Assembly (NCBI GenBank): GCA_019417325.1
Contig: DXVO01000001.1
Span: 186,001 to 250,000 of the forward strand
Reading direction: 5' to 3'
Length of the DNA stretch: 64,000 bases
Source: Parabacteroides sp.
Lineage (GTDB): Bacteria; Bacteroidota; Bacteroidia; Bacteroidales; Tannerellaceae
In this document: positions 34,538 through 44,661 of the stretch, one piece after another
Layout: each line of letters begins with the position of its first letter
How positions within the stretch are numbered: position 1 is the stretch's first letter
The notes under the pieces: generated by a model
Database searches by the model: none
Seen by the model: only the letters and a program-made list of their open reading frames with translations
Told to the model about the DNA's origin: nothing
Made by a program: the position numbers and the translations under genes

Positions 34538-35869
34538 ATGAAAACAAATTCTCACTGTTACTTATGTTCCTTACTATTAGCATTCTGTGTAATTCTTAGT
34601 AGTTCGGCAATGCCGGATAAAGAAAACAATAAACCTGAAGAAAAAGAGCAAACAGACAAAAAGAAACCTTCCCGCCTGCAACTTGGCGGATACGGCGAAG
34701 CCGTCATGACACGCAACTTTTATAGTGACAATGTATTTCGTTACTCTCATGCAGACCAATATAAAAATGCACATAGCACCGGTCAATTCGACTTACCCCA
34801 TGTGGTTATCATGTTGAACTATAATTTTGGAAAAGGCTGGACTATGGGTTCCGAAATAGAATTTGAACATGGAGGTACCGAATCGGCTGTTGAAATGGAG
34901 GCTGAAGAAGTCGGTGAATTTGAAAAAGAAGTGGAACGTGGCGGTGAAGTGGCTCTGGAACAATTCTGGATTCAAAAGACCTTTAATAAAGCCCTCAACC
35001 TGAAATTAGGGCATATTATTGTTCCTGTAGGATTAACTAACGGGCGCCACTTACCAACCCAATTTTTTACCGTATATCGTCCAGAAGGAGAAAATACAAT
35101 CATGCCCTGCACTTGGCACGAAACAGGTATCAGCCTTTGGGGTATGATCGGTAAATGGCGTTATGAGGCAATGGTACTTCCGGGACTAAACTCGGCTATG
35201 TTCTCAAAAGACCAATGGATTAAAAATGGATCTGCATCTGCATTCGAATTCAAAGTGGCCAATAAATACGCAGTAGCCGCCCGTATAGATAACTACTCCA
35301 TACCTGGTCTGCGTATCGGATTAAGCGGCTATTACGGACATAGTTTCAACAATACCCTGCAATCTGATTTTAATTCCACAAAATATAAAAACGTAAAAGG
35401 GGAAGTAATCATTGGTGCTATTGACTTTGATTACTCCGGACACAACTGGTTGGTACGGGGAAATTTCGATTACGGACATTTAGGTGATGCCGACAAAATC
35501 AGCGACTTCAACCGTAGCCAGTCCAGTACCACTCCATATTCCCGCACATTAGTAGGAAAACAGGCATTATGTGGAGGTATAGAAGGCGGTTACAATATCT
35601 TTTCCCAGATATCCAAACTGCGTGAAAAAGAACAAAAACTCTATCTATTCGGACGTTATGAATATTATGACGCATACAAACCTGCGACAAGCGGATACCA
35701 AGATTACCCCTGGACAGAACGCCATCGCATTGCAGTCGGTTTGAACTACTTCCCCATCAAGGAAATTGTAATTAAAGCAGAATATTCCGAACGCTTCCTG
35801 AAAAGCCAATATAATAATGAACCTTCATTCTCTATTGGCGTGGCATATGCCGGATATTTCATTAAATAA
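34538..35869 (+). CDS. Outer-membrane porin-like beta-barrel
   Basis: A 443-residue protein with a signal peptide (CSLLLAFCVILSSSAMPDKE), a charged Glu/Lys linker and a barrel starting RLQLGGYGEAVMTRNFYSDN. Alternating strands such as KLGHIIVPVGLTNGRHLPTQ and EYSERFLKSQ, and the final SIGVAYAGYFIK, resemble phosphate-selective porin O/P-type barrels. An acidic insert near residues 110-135 (EMEAEEVGEFEKEVERGGEV) may form an extracellular, possibly cation-attracting loop. It is first in an operon with imelysin and a di-haem protein, so iron entry is a plausible role. Confidence 0.75.
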   Translation: MKTNSHCYLCSLLLAFCVILSSSAMPDKENNKPEEKEQTDKKKPSRLQLGGYGEAVMTRNFYSDNVFRYSHADQYKNAHSTGQFDLPHVVIMLNYNFGKGWTMGSEIEFEHGGTESAVEMEAEEVGEFEKEVERGGEVALEQFWIQKTFNKALNLKLGHIIVPVGLTNGRHLPTQFFTVYRPEGENTIMPCTWHETGISLWGMIGKWRYEAMVLPGLNSAMFSKDQWIKNGSASAFEFKVANKYAVAARIDNYSIPGLRIGLSGYYGHSFNNTLQSDFNSTKYKNVKGEVIIGAIDFDYSGHNWLVRGNFDYGHLGDADKISDFNRSQSSTTPYSRTLVGKQALCGGIEGGYNIFSQISKLREKEQKLYLFGRYEYYDAYKPATSGYQDYPWTERHRIAVGLNYFPIKEIVIKAEYSERFLKSQYNNEPSFSIGVAYAGYFIK

Positions 35870-35905
35870 TATGTAATCTATAATCTCATTAATTTAATAA
35901 TTAGT

Positions 35906-37081
35906 ATGAAAAAGTTTTTCAAAGTTTCTACGTACATGGTTTTGAGTACCATGCTTGCTTTTAATTTCAGTTCTTGTAAAGATGACAATGGCTCTGGTTC
36001 GGATGGCATTGATACCGAAAAAGATAAAGCATTCCAGGCTATAACAACCCAGTTTGTTAATCATACGGTAATCACTACTTACAAATCGCTTGCCGACAAA
36101 ACGGATGCCTTAGTAGAAAGATTGCAGGCCCTGAAAGAAAACAAAACAGATGCAAACGTAAAATCCACATGTGACATTTTCCTGGATGCCCGCGCCCAAT
36201 GGGAATTAAGTGAAGCTTTTCTGTTTGGCGCAGCTACCGACTTTGGAATCGACCCACACATTGATTCATGGCCTTTGGATGTTACAATCCTGCTTAACGA
36301 GCTGAAAAATCAGGAACATCTTGAATTTATGGCAACCGAAGACGGTGATAAATGGGCCGGAGCAAAACTGGGACCGGAATTATTAGGCTTCCACGGCATC
36401 GAATACATCATCTTTAAAAACGGACAGCCTAAGCCTGCAACTGAAATTACCGACAACGAGATGACTTACGCTGTTGCTGTATCTGGCGACCTTCGCAATA
36501 AATGCTTTCAACTGGAAGCAGCTTGGGCTGGAGAAAACGGAACAACAGCCGGAAGATACAGCAAAGTGGTTGATGATTTGGAAGAACGTGTCACTGTAAA
36601 CGGAGGCGAATATTCTTATGGAGACAATATGCTAAATGCCGGTCAGGCAGGTAGTACATATAAAACATGGACTGCTGCTGCACAACAAATTATCGATGGT
36701 TGTAAAACGATTGCCGATGAAGTCGGAGCCTCTAAAATCGGCAAACCCCATACCGGTGCAGACAAAACTTACATCGAATCACCTTACAGCCATAACTCCA
36801 TTACCGACTTCTACGATAATATAAAAAGCATAGAAAATGCTTACATGGGAGGTGTTGAAAACGAAAGAGGATCATCCCTTCACGATTATCTGGCAAAAGA
36901 AAATGCCGATTTGGATAAAAAAGTAACGAGTGCTATTACCAACGCACTGACTAAAATCAAAGCTATGAAGGCTCCCTTTGTATTAAATTACACAGATGCC
37001 TCCTGCCAGGAAGCAATGGATGCTTGTAAGACACTCGATGATGTTTTAACAGCAGCAAAAGCAGAATTAGCAAAAGAATAA
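35906..37081 (+). CDS. Imelysin-family lipoprotein (iron-acquisition type)
   Basis: A 391-residue lipoprotein (NFSSCKDDN lipobox). Imelysin/EfeO-type proteins bind or help take up iron at the envelope. Visible features are the helical bundle, DARAQWELSEAFLFGAATDF, and the conserved GxHxxE motif in GFHGIEYIIF. Its place between a porin and a DUF1111 di-haem protein is the known Bacteroidetes iron-regulated arrangement. No peptidase activity is implied despite the family name. Confidence 0.88.
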   Translation: MKKFFKVSTYMVLSTMLAFNFSSCKDDNGSGSDGIDTEKDKAFQAITTQFVNHTVITTYKSLADKTDALVERLQALKENKTDANVKSTCDIFLDARAQWELSEAFLFGAATDFGIDPHIDSWPLDVTILLNELKNQEHLEFMATEDGDKWAGAKLGPELLGFHGIEYIIFKNGQPKPATEITDNEMTYAVAVSGDLRNKCFQLEAAWAGENGTTAGRYSKVVDDLEERVTVNGGEYSYGDNMLNAGQAGSTYKTWTAAAQQIIDGCKTIADEVGASKIGKPHTGADKTYIESPYSHNSITDFYDNIKSIENAYMGGVENERGSSLHDYLAKENADLDKKVTSAITNALTKIKAMKAPFVLNYTDASCQEAMDACKTLDDVLTAAKAELAKE

Positions 37082-37087
37082 TATTAT

Positions 37088-38626
37088 ATGGAAAAGAATA
37101 TCTTCAACAGATTATTGATGGGGCTGGCTGCCTTATCAATAACTGCATGTAGCGATGATACCCCTTCCGCGACTCCTACACCCAAACCGGGAGAAGAAAA
37201 CGAAGTGTTCAGTGCTGCCGAATGGCTTCCCGGAGGAGAATTAGGAACCACAGATAACAGTTCGGCCTCAGCATATGAAGATCCGACCCCGGCTGTTGAA
37301 CAAGCAGGTATGAGTGAGAAATTCAAATACGGGGAATTTTTCTTCGAACGTCCGTTTAATACCAGTACCAAACCATTCAACGGATTAGGACCAGCCTATA
37401 CCCGCAGTTCCTGTATGGATTGTCACCCGGGATATGGACATGGCAAGCGGGTAGACCAGTATAAAGCTGAATATGGAAACGGTTATTTATTGGTTGTTTA
37501 CGACAAAGATACTCAGGCTTATGTTCCCGAACTTACCGGTATGCCACAAACACGTGCCGTATCCCCCTACCTTCCTCCGATAGAAGAAGAAGGTATCGAT
37601 ATCAAATGGCTGTCCTATACTGACGAATATGGAAATACGTTCCCGGATGGTGAAACCTATAACCTGATATACCCGGAAGTCACCATCGATCCCAATTACA
37701 TAAATACAAATCCGAAACCTACCAACTATGAAGTAAGGCTCGAATCGACCATCGGCATTTATGGTACCGGATTGCTGGATGCTATCCCCGATGATTCATT
37801 ACTGGCACAATACCAGAAGGCTGAATCGCAGGGATTTGCCTTAAATCCGGCAAAATATAAAGGAGGAGAATTTGTAAATCTTATTGAGGAAGCAGACGGC
37901 ACTTCACATCCGGGACGTTTTACCTATGCCCTTTCACGTGGAACTTTACAAAACGGTCCGGGAGCTAATGCTATTTGGAACATTACAAATGTAAACCGCT
38001 CCGACCGCAAGAAACTCTATACAAGTGCAGCCTGGGCAAAAGCAATGTCTGAAAACCAGGAAATACAAGAAAAACTGGGCGCCAGCTCGGATGAAATCTA
38101 TAAAATGCTGGATCCTACACTTGCCATTCACGAAGCAGAGATGACTGATGAAGATTACATCAACTTTATGATTTGGCACAGAGGGGTTGCCGTACCTAAA
38201 GCCCGTAACCTCCACGATGAAGATGTAAAAAAAGGGAAACAACTATTTTATGAAATCGGTTGTACTTCCTGCCATCGCCCATCATGGACAACCGGAGAAG
38301 ATAATTATTCCGGTGACCCGCTGGTTGCAGGCAAGTTACCCAAATATCCTCATCAAACGATCTGGCCATACAGTGACCTTATCCAACATCAGTTAAAGAT
38401 GAAAAACGACATCCGTACCGGATGGTGCCGTACAACTCCTTTATGGGGACGCGGATTATCTATAATCTGTACCGGAGCTTGTGACCGCCTTCACGATATG
38501 CGTGCACGCAACGAAATCGAAGCGATTATGTGGCATGGAGGAGACGCTCAATGGTCAAAAGAAAAATTCCGAAAGCTAAGCAAAGATGAACGGGACGCAA
38601 TCGTCAAGTTCATCCAATCCATCTAA
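37088..38626 (+). CDS. Di-haem oxidoreductase family (DUF1111) lipoprotein
   Basis: A 512-residue envelope c-type cytochrome. The lipobox is LSITAC (Cys21). Two haem-binding motifs are CMDCH at residues 109-113 and CTSCH at about 392-396, so two covalent haems. The family is often annotated as thiol oxidoreductase and co-occurs with imelysin. It probably transfers electrons to iron or a substrate in the periplasm (inference). It starts 6 bases after the imelysin stop, and a strong terminator follows. Confidence 0.88.
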   Translation: MEKNIFNRLLMGLAALSITACSDDTPSATPTPKPGEENEVFSAAEWLPGGELGTTDNSSASAYEDPTPAVEQAGMSEKFKYGEFFFERPFNTSTKPFNGLGPAYTRSSCMDCHPGYGHGKRVDQYKAEYGNGYLLVVYDKDTQAYVPELTGMPQTRAVSPYLPPIEEEGIDIKWLSYTDEYGNTFPDGETYNLIYPEVTIDPNYINTNPKPTNYEVRLESTIGIYGTGLLDAIPDDSLLAQYQKAESQGFALNPAKYKGGEFVNLIEEADGTSHPGRFTYALSRGTLQNGPGANAIWNITNVNRSDRKKLYTSAAWAKAMSENQEIQEKLGASSDEIYKMLDPTLAIHEAEMTDEDYINFMIWHRGVAVPKARNLHDEDVKKGKQLFYEIGCTSCHRPSWTTGEDNYSGDPLVAGKLPKYPHQTIWPYSDLIQHQLKMKNDIRTGWCRTTPLWGRGLSIICTGACDRLHDMRARNEIEAIMWHGGDAQWSKEKFRKLSKDERDAIVKFIQSI

Positions 38627-38638
38627 TTATAAATCAAG

Positions 38639-38690
38639 AAAAGGATGTATCATCAGCGTTCTTTACTACGGCTTTTGGTACATCCTTTTT
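38639..38690 (+). terminator. Terminator of the porin-imelysin-DUF1111 operon
   Basis: Perfect 11-bp arms (38639-38649, 38679-38689) with a T run at 38686-38690. The loop is 29 nt. The hemerythrin gene begins 16 bases later, so it may be read through or have its own promoter. Confidence 0.7.
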
Positions 38691-38706
38691 AAAACATTTA
38701 AAATTC

Positions 38707-39393
38707 ATGAAAAACGGACAATACCGGGAAACAGATAAAATGGGTGACCTGATATGCGAAAACTATTCAATGGTTTTAGTAATGAGCCGCTTTGGAATTG
38801 ATTTAGGATTTGGAGAAAAAAATATCGGGGATGTTTGCCGCCAAAACGGTATCGATTCACAAACGTTCCTGACTGTTGTAAATTTTCTGATAAAAGGAGA
38901 AAATACGACCGGAACAAATAAAGATATATCCATCACCTCATTAATTACTTATCTGCACAATGCACACGATTATTTCCTAAACTTCCGTCTCCCTCATATA
39001 CGGCATAAACTAACAGATGCAATTACAAACTGTCCTAAAGATGTAGCTTACGTCATTCGACAGTTCTTTGATGAATATGCAGAAGAAGTACGCAAGCACA
39101 TGTCATATGAAGAAAAAACCGTATTCCCATACGTACAAAACTTGTTGAAAGGAGAAAAAGACCCCAGATACAATATATCCATCTTTCGTAAGCGACACGA
39201 CCAGATAGAAATGAAAATCACGGAATTAAAAAACTTATTGCTCAAATATTACCCGGGACCGGATAGTAATCTGCTAAACAGTGTTCTCTTTGATATCTTC
39301 GCAACCGAACAAGATTTGGCTTCTCATAATCAGGTAGAAGACTATCTTTTTGTTCCTGCCATTTTAGCGATAGAAAAAACATATAATAAATAA
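38707..39393 (+). CDS. Hemerythrin-domain protein (RIC/ScdA-like)
   Basis: A 228-residue cytosolic protein. The N-terminal part (about 10-65) resembles the DUF542/ScdA_N domain, with FGIDLGFGEKNIGDVCRQNG. The hemerythrin four-helix bundle follows, with probable di-iron ligands H87 (NAHDYF), H131 and E135 (KHMSYEEK), H164 (RHDQIE) and E211 (QVEDYLF). The family repairs nitrosative or oxidative damage to iron centres. It sits with a LuxR regulator directly behind an iron operon. Confidence 0.85.
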   Translation: MKNGQYRETDKMGDLICENYSMVLVMSRFGIDLGFGEKNIGDVCRQNGIDSQTFLTVVNFLIKGENTTGTNKDISITSLITYLHNAHDYFLNFRLPHIRHKLTDAITNCPKDVAYVIRQFFDEYAEEVRKHMSYEEKTVFPYVQNLLKGEKDPRYNISIFRKRHDQIEMKITELKNLLLKYYPGPDSNLLNSVLFDIFATEQDLASHNQVEDYLFVPAILAIEKTYNK

Positions 39394-39400
39394 TACAGCA

Positions 39401-40009
39401 ATGTCCACGAATATTAAAATCACGATTGCCGAACCATCCGCCATCATCCGCTGTGGACTGGAAACACTCCTCAAACGACTGACAGGTTTCCGCATACAAA
39501 TCTCGGAAGTAGCCGTAAAGGAAAATCTTGCAGAGAGCCTGTGTATTTATAAACCGGATATACTGATCATTAATCCTTCCATTCCCGGAGCATTCAACCT
39601 GCACGCTCTGAAAGAAAGTTGCAGCTGCCCTAATATGAAATGTTTTGCCCTTTTATATACAATTACAGACCCTATACTTCTCCGTCCCTATGATGACCAA
39701 ATATCCGTATACGACAGCATTGATGAAGTAAAACATAAACTGGAACGGCTCAATGCAGATGAAGTTCCTGAAATTGAAAAAGGAGAAGATGATTCGCAAA
39801 CTCTCAGTAGTAGAGAGAAAGAAATAGTCATATGTGTTGTAAAGGGTATGACTAACCGGGAAATTGCAGACCGCCTTTACCTGTCGACTCATACAGTAAT
39901 TACCCACCGCCGTAACATTGCCCGGAAATTACAGGTTCACAGTGCCAGCGGTCTGACTGTATACGCTATTGTAAATAAATTAATCGAACTGAAAGACCTG
40001 GATAATTAA
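39401..40009 (+). CDS. LuxR-type regulator with degenerate receiver domain
   Basis: A 202-residue protein. The C-terminal LuxR HTH (about 135-200) is clear: LSSREKEIVICVVKGMTNRE and STHTVITHRRNIARKL. The N-terminal 120 residues have receiver-like spacing, but the acidic pocket reads IAEPSA and the phospho-acceptor position reads PDILIINPSIPG with Asn58 in place of Asp. Phosphorylation is therefore unlikely. It starts 7 bases after the hemerythrin gene and is probably co-transcribed with it. Confidence 0.85.
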   Translation: MSTNIKITIAEPSAIIRCGLETLLKRLTGFRIQISEVAVKENLAESLCIYKPDILIINPSIPGAFNLHALKESCSCPNMKCFALLYTITDPILLRPYDDQISVYDSIDEVKHKLERLNADEVPEIEKGEDDSQTLSSREKEIVICVVKGMTNREIADRLYLSTHTVITHRRNIARKLQVHSASGLTVYAIVNKLIELKDLDN

Positions 40010-40027
40010 TAATAAAAAACTTCTGTC

Positions 40028-40035
40028 TATCTTTG
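40028..40035 (+). promoter_or_regulatory. -7 box (TATCTTTG) of the CPBP gene
   Basis: A TAnnTTTG match 33 bases before ATG 40061. A TTG at 40040 would lie at the predicted transcription start, which favours ATG 40061. Confidence 0.55.
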
Positions 40036-40060
40036 AGCATTGTTTTTTATATTGATATGT

Positions 40061-40990
40061 ATGCAGATAAAAGGTATATACGCCGGAAAACCGGCTTTAT
40101 TTCAGTTAATTGTCTTACTGCTGTTTATTCTGGCAGGAAGTATTATTTCTTCTTTCATTTCATTGGGACTATTCTATGCATTCTATGGAGCATCTGTTAA
40201 TCTGAACGATTACCCCAATATGATGCGGATCGTCCAGTTTCTGTCCGCTATCGGAACTTTCCTTTTCCCGGCGGTAGGTATTGCCTATACGTGCAGCCAT
40301 AATCCGGCAGAATACCTTTCCATCCGAAAAATACCCAAAGGAAATATTTTGCTACTGACTTTTGTTTGTGTATTCCTGCTATCACCCACCATCAGCCTGA
40401 CAGGACTTCTTAATAAACAAATGGTATTACCTGATTTTCTGGCACCAGTAGAACAGTGGATGATAGCTCAGGAAGCCCTTGCCGAAAAACTGACACTTTC
40501 TTTAATTTCAGATAACCGGTTACCTATAGTACTATTTAATTTGCTTGTAATAGCAGTAACGGCTGGTATTACAGAGGAATTTCTATTCAGAGGAGCTTTA
40601 CAACGAATTATCGAAGGTTGGACAAAAAATCATCATATTGTCATCTGGAGCGCAGCATTCCTTTTCAGTGCTTTTCATTTACAGTTTTTCGGATTCCTGC
40701 CACGCATGTTGCTAGGAGCTTATTTCGGCTATTTACTTTACTGGAGCCGAAATATATGGATACCTGTATTCGCTCATTTTGTTAACAACGCATTTGCTGT
40801 AATAGGGATGTCCGATGAAAAGCTCAGAAGTAATGAGTTTATTACCGGAGATATTTCTTCACAGCACCTTCTACCCTACTCTATTGCAGCAGTAATTACT
40901 TTAATTCTACTCTATTTCTGTACAAAAAAAATAAAAGAAGAGCTAGCCTCATCGGCAAAACCGACGAAGCAGCTAACTGTTGACAAGTGA
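40061..40990 (+). CDS. CPBP-family intramembrane metalloprotease
   Basis: A 309-residue integral membrane protein with about eight TM helices. The CPBP/Abi motifs are EEFLFRGALQRI (motif 1, EExxxR), FSAFHLQFFGFLPRMLLGAY (motif 2, FxxxH) and a third helix with WIPVFAHFVNNAFAVIG. Members are CAAX-protease-like and may process or trap membrane peptides. It has its own promoter and is convergent with phoU. Confidence 0.9.
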   Translation: MQIKGIYAGKPALFQLIVLLLFILAGSIISSFISLGLFYAFYGASVNLNDYPNMMRIVQFLSAIGTFLFPAVGIAYTCSHNPAEYLSIRKIPKGNILLLTFVCVFLLSPTISLTGLLNKQMVLPDFLAPVEQWMIAQEALAEKLTLSLISDNRLPIVLFNLLVIAVTAGITEEFLFRGALQRIIEGWTKNHHIVIWSAAFLFSAFHLQFFGFLPRMLLGAYFGYLLYWSRNIWIPVFAHFVNNAFAVIGMSDEKLRSNEFITGDISSQHLLPYSIAAVITLILLYFCTKKIKEELASSAKPTKQLTVDK

Positions 40991-40997
40991 CAGTCGA

Positions 40998-41672
40998 TTA
41001 TTTTTCCGCTTTTCCCACGTGTTTCATCACCTTTGCATCCAGATAGAAAATTAATTCTTCTGCAATATTTGTACAATGGTCTCCGAAACGTTCCATTTTA
41101 CGGATTACACCGGCCATATATAAACCGGAAAGTGCACTACCGGGATGAGTTTCTATATATTGGGCAATAATAGGTAATGATTTATGATTAATATCATCAA
41201 TCAAGTTATCTTTCAAGAAAATACGGGAGGCTATTTCCGAACTTTCCTTTTCAAAAGCATCCTGAGTCAGAGAAATCATGCTTAAAAGCTCTTTCAGCAT
41301 TTCTTCCACACGTGTCATCCGTATCAATTCAGGGTCTAGTGGTTCACTTTCCGGCATATTTCCGGCAAAACGAGCTATGCTTTCGGCAAAGTCTCCCAAA
41401 CGTTCCAGATTTGTATTAATCTTATACATTGCCAGGACAAAACGTAAATCGATTGCTACCGGAGCATAAAGAGCTATGATATCTTCACAATCACTATCTA
41501 TCTTCAATTCAAAAGCATTCACACGACGTTCACGGCTTAGAACTTTATAAGCAAGCTCTTTATCTCCTGTCAGCATCGCCTCACCTGCATTATATAGCTG
41601 TTGGTGGACAAGGCTCCACATTTCGCTGATACTATTCTTCAGCGCTACTATTTCTTGTTCTATAACTTTCAT
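40998..41672 (-). CDS. phoU: Phosphate transport regulator PhoU
   Basis: A 224-residue helical protein with two PhoU three-helix repeats, including ALYAPVAIDLRFVLAMYKIN, NLERLGDFAESIARFA and RKMERFGDHCTNIAEELIFY with metal-binding Asp/Glu residues. It restrains phosphate uptake via the Pst transporter and the PhoR kinase. It is last in the pstC-pstA-pstB-phoU order, 73 bases after pstB. Confidence 0.95.
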   Translation of the reverse strand: MKVIEQEIVALKNSISEMWSLVHQQLYNAGEAMLTGDKELAYKVLSRERRVNAFELKIDSDCEDIIALYAPVAIDLRFVLAMYKINTNLERLGDFAESIARFAGNMPESEPLDPELIRMTRVEEMLKELLSMISLTQDAFEKESSEIASRIFLKDNLIDDINHKSLPIIAQYIETHPGSALSGLYMAGVIRKMERFGDHCTNIAEELIFYLDAKVMKHVGKAEK

Positions 41673-41745
41673 ATCTGTTCTGTTTTTATTCTTTTCCTGT
41701 TTATAAAAAATATAACTTCGGATGTGATTTACTCTTATACATCTC

Positions 41746-42498
41746 CTATCCGAAACGACCCGTTATATAATTTTGAGTCGACTCTTTTTCCGGATTAGTA
41801 AATATTTTACGGGTATTCCCGTATTCAATCAATTCACCCAGATAAAAATAACCGGTTTTATCACTTACACGTGCTGCCTGCTGCATATTATGTGTAACAA
41901 TTACAATTGTGTATTCTGTTTTCAGTTCATGTATTAAATCCTCAATCTTCCCGGTAGAAATCGGGTCGAGTGCCGAAGTCGGTTCGTCCATCAATAAAAT
42001 AGAAGGGGAAATAGCCAGGGCACGTGCAATACAGAGACGTTGTTGCTGGCCTCCGGACAAAGCAAAAGCAGAATCTTTCAGTTTATCTTTTACTTCGTCC
42101 CAAAGAACTACCTGCTTCAATGTTTTCACGACTGTTTCTTCAATAAAGCTGTTGTCTTTCACTCCATTCACCCGCAGACCATAAGCTACATTTTCAAAAA
42201 TTGTCTTTGGAAATGGGTTCGGCTTCTGAAATACCATTCCCACATTTTTACGAAGCTGGTCTACTTTCTCGCTTTTATCATAAATATCCCTTCCGTCTAT
42301 CAGGATTTTTCCTTCCAGACGTGTTTCCGGGATGAGGTCATTCATTCGGTTAAACAAACGGAGAAATGTAGACTTGCCACAACCGGACGGGCCGATAAAG
42401 GCGACCGAGGTGTTCGCTTCTATTTCCATGGAGATATTTTTCAATGCATGGAAATCTCCATAATAGAAGTCTACATTTTGAGCATCAATCTTTATCAT
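41746..42498 (-). CDS. pstB: Phosphate ABC transporter ATPase PstB
   Basis: A 250-residue ATPase. Walker A is [12 protein letters not shown], the signature [16 protein letters not shown] and Walker [14 protein letters not shown]. It ends [19 protein letters not shown], the standard PstB tail. The start [14 protein letters not shown] matches the family better than the ATG 12 bases upstream. Confidence 0.95.
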   Translation of the reverse strand: MIKIDAQNVDFYYGDFHALKNISMEIEANTSVAFIGPSGCGKSTFLRLFNRMNDLIPETRLEGKILIDGRDIYDKSEKVDQLRKNVGMVFQKPNPFPKTIFENVAYGLRVNGVKDNSFIEETVVKTLKQVVLWDEVKDKLKDSAFALSGGQQQRLCIARALAISPSILLMDEPTSALDPISTGKIEDLIHELKTEYTIVIVTHNMQQAARVSDKTGYFYLGELIEYGNTRKIFTNPEKESTQNYITGRFG

Positions 42499-42550
42499 AC
42501 TATTTATCATTATTATCTTTATGATGTTTTTATTAGGTTCCTGTGATGTT

Positions 42551-43438
42551 TCAGTTCATTTTTACCTTTTTCGCGAAATAACTGCGAAGCGCATTAGCAA
42601 GCAGATTAACCACCAGCACGATTGCAATCAGCACGAGAGCCGTTCCGTAAGCCATACCACGCGAAGCCTCGATATCCGTTCCGCTGGTTGAAATCACATA
42701 CAAATGGTAAGGCAATGCCATACACTGGTCGAAAATACTTCCCGGCAGTTGGGGAAGGAAATAAGCCGCAACCGTAAACAGGATAGGTGCTGTTTCTCCC
42801 GACACACGCCCGACAGACAGAATTAGCCCTGTGATGATATTCGGAAATGCCATCGGTAAAACTACCCGCCGGATTGTCTGTAATTTAGTCGCACCCAGAG
42901 CAAGGCTACCATGACGGAAAGAATCATCTATGCTCTTCAATGCTTCTTCCGTTGTACGTATAATTAGCGGCAAAGACATCAGAGCCAACGTAAACGAACC
43001 TGCAATGATAGAGTCGCCCCATCCCAACGCATTCACAAACAAAGACATACCGAACAAGCCAAATACGACAGACGGTACCCCGCTCAGGTTGTTTGTCATT
43101 ATACGGATGAAACGTACCAATTTCCCGTTTGTTGCATACTCATTCATATAAATACCACTCATGATACCTATTGGAAAACTAATCAGGCTACTGCCGAGTA
43201 TCAAATAAAAGGTTCCGATAATTGCAGGGAAAATACCGCCTGCAGTCATCCCTTCTTCCGGCGCTTTAGTCAGAAAGTCCCAACTGATAACGCTTCCGCC
43301 TTTTATAATAATGAAGCCCAGGATTATAAACAAAATAACTACAACCAAATAACTCAGGAAGGTAAAGAAGCCAAATGCCACTTTCTGGGACATCCGCTTA
43401 TTTGTATCTATATTTCCTACTTTTTGAACAGGTGCCAT
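42551..43438 (-). CDS. pstA: Phosphate ABC transporter permease PstA
   Basis: A 295-residue permease with six TM helices and the EAA loop around [20 protein letters not shown]. Visible segments include [20 protein letters not shown] and [13 protein letters not shown]. It forms the translocation pathway with PstC and lies 7 bases downstream of it. Confidence 0.94.
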   Translation of the reverse strand: MAPVQKVGNIDTNKRMSQKVAFGFFTFLSYLVVVILFIILGFIIIKGGSVISWDFLTKAPEEGMTAGGIFPAIIGTFYLILGSSLISFPIGIMSGIYMNEYATNGKLVRFIRIMTNNLSGVPSVVFGLFGMSLFVNALGWGDSIIAGSFTLALMSLPLIIRTTEEALKSIDDSFRHGSLALGATKLQTIRRVVLPMAFPNIITGLILSVGRVSGETAPILFTVAAYFLPQLPGSIFDQCMALPYHLYVISTSGTDIEASRGMAYGTALVLIAIVLVVNLLANALRSYFAKKVKMN

Positions 43439-43445
43439 AATTTAA

Positions 43446-44648
43446 TCAGATTTTTCTTTTGGATGAAATATATTCTACTGTGATACTCAGCAACAAAGTG
43501 ATAAGGAATAAAACCGCTCCCAAGAGGAATAAGGCTTCATAATGTGCACCACCAGCCGGAGCCTCACCAAGCTCTGCAGCAATCGTTGCCGGAATAGTAC
43601 GTACAGGTTCAAAGAAAGAGGTCGGTATCACGGCAGCATTGCCGGTTACCATCAAAACAGCCATCGTCTCTCCGATAGCCCGCCCGATACCTAACACAAC
43701 TGCTGAAGTAATACCGGAAATAGAATACGGGATGATTACTTTATAAATCGTCTGCCATTGGGTAGCCCCCAAGGCTAGACTCGCCTCTTTCATAGCACGC
43801 GGTGTTGTACGCATGGCATCTTCCGCTACCGTTATAATCGTAGGAAGCGCCATTATAGCAAGAACGACACTTCCAGCAAAAGCTGTTTCTCCAACCGGCA
43901 AATCCAATGTTTTTTGAATAAGCGGCACAATCACTACCAATCCGAAAAAACCATAAACAACAGAAGGGATTCCTGCAAGCAATTCAATAATCGGCTTCAA
44001 CATATCCCGGGTCCGCTTATTTGCAATCTCCGCCAGATAAATAGAAACTGCCAAACCGAACGGAAGTGATAAAGCAATAGCACCGATACTGACCAGCAAC
44101 GTTCCGAGTAGCAAGGGTATCAATCCGAATATCGGTGCCGGAGTTGCTGTCGGATACCATTTCGTTCCTCCGAAAAATTCTCCCGGAGTAATATTCTCAT
44201 CAGGGAGTACCCTGCCCTGAAAATCATCCGTCAACAAATACTGTTTTGGGAAAAAGGCTATAATTCCAGGTTCACGGGCCACTAACTCACTTATCTTTTG
44301 AGGAACATACTGAAACTCATCACCCAGTTCTTCTTCTGAAAAATAATTTGTTAAATCAGAAAAACGAAATATAAGGATATCCTGGTCTGTTCCTCCTATT
44401 TCATTCCAGTTTGTAACCTCTCCGTCAAAAACATCCATAATTTTTTCCGGGGAAAGGTTCTCTACTGTGTTGGTATTGTTCACTGCCAGCACATATCCCT
44501 CTTCCACAGCAGGAGCATTGAATAACCCTCCGGCTTCTTTAAAAAGGAAGAAGATAATCAGCAATATTGTGAAGCTACTGATACTTCCGCTGATTAGTAA
44601 TCCTCCTTCTACTATTTTCTCGAAAAACTTTCTCACGTTGCTTATCAT
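43446..44648 (-). CDS. pstC: Phosphate permease PstC with a PstS-like periplasmic insert
   Basis: A 400-residue permease, longer than the usual 300-320. TM1 is near residues 18-36 (ILLIIFFLF). Residues about 50-150 form a periplasmic insertion resembling part of a phosphate-binding PstS lobe: TVENLSPEKIMDVFDGEVTN followed by WNEIGG, and EPGIIAFFPKQYL. Then come the standard PstC TMs and EAA loop (SLALGATQWQTIYKVIIPY). No pstS gene lies in this operon, so the insert may help capture or receive phosphate (inference). ATG 44648 (MISNVRKFF) is preferred over 44723. Confidence 0.9.
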   Translation of the reverse strand: MISNVRKFFEKIVEGGLLISGSISSFTILLIIFFLFKEAGGLFNAPAVEEGYVLAVNNTNTVENLSPEKIMDVFDGEVTNWNEIGGTDQDILIFRFSDLTNYFSEEELGDEFQYVPQKISELVAREPGIIAFFPKQYLLTDDFQGRVLPDENITPGEFFGGTKWYPTATPAPIFGLIPLLLGTLLVSIGAIALSLPFGLAVSIYLAEIANKRTRDMLKPIIELLAGIPSVVYGFFGLVVIVPLIQKTLDLPVGETAFAGSVVLAIMALPTIITVAEDAMRTTPRAMKEASLALGATQWQTIYKVIIPYSISGITSAVVLGIGRAIGETMAVLMVTGNAAVIPTSFFEPVRTIPATIAAELGEAPAGGAHYEALFLLGAVLFLITLLLSITVEYISSKRKI

Positions 44649-44661
44649 TTTTATTCTGTTG

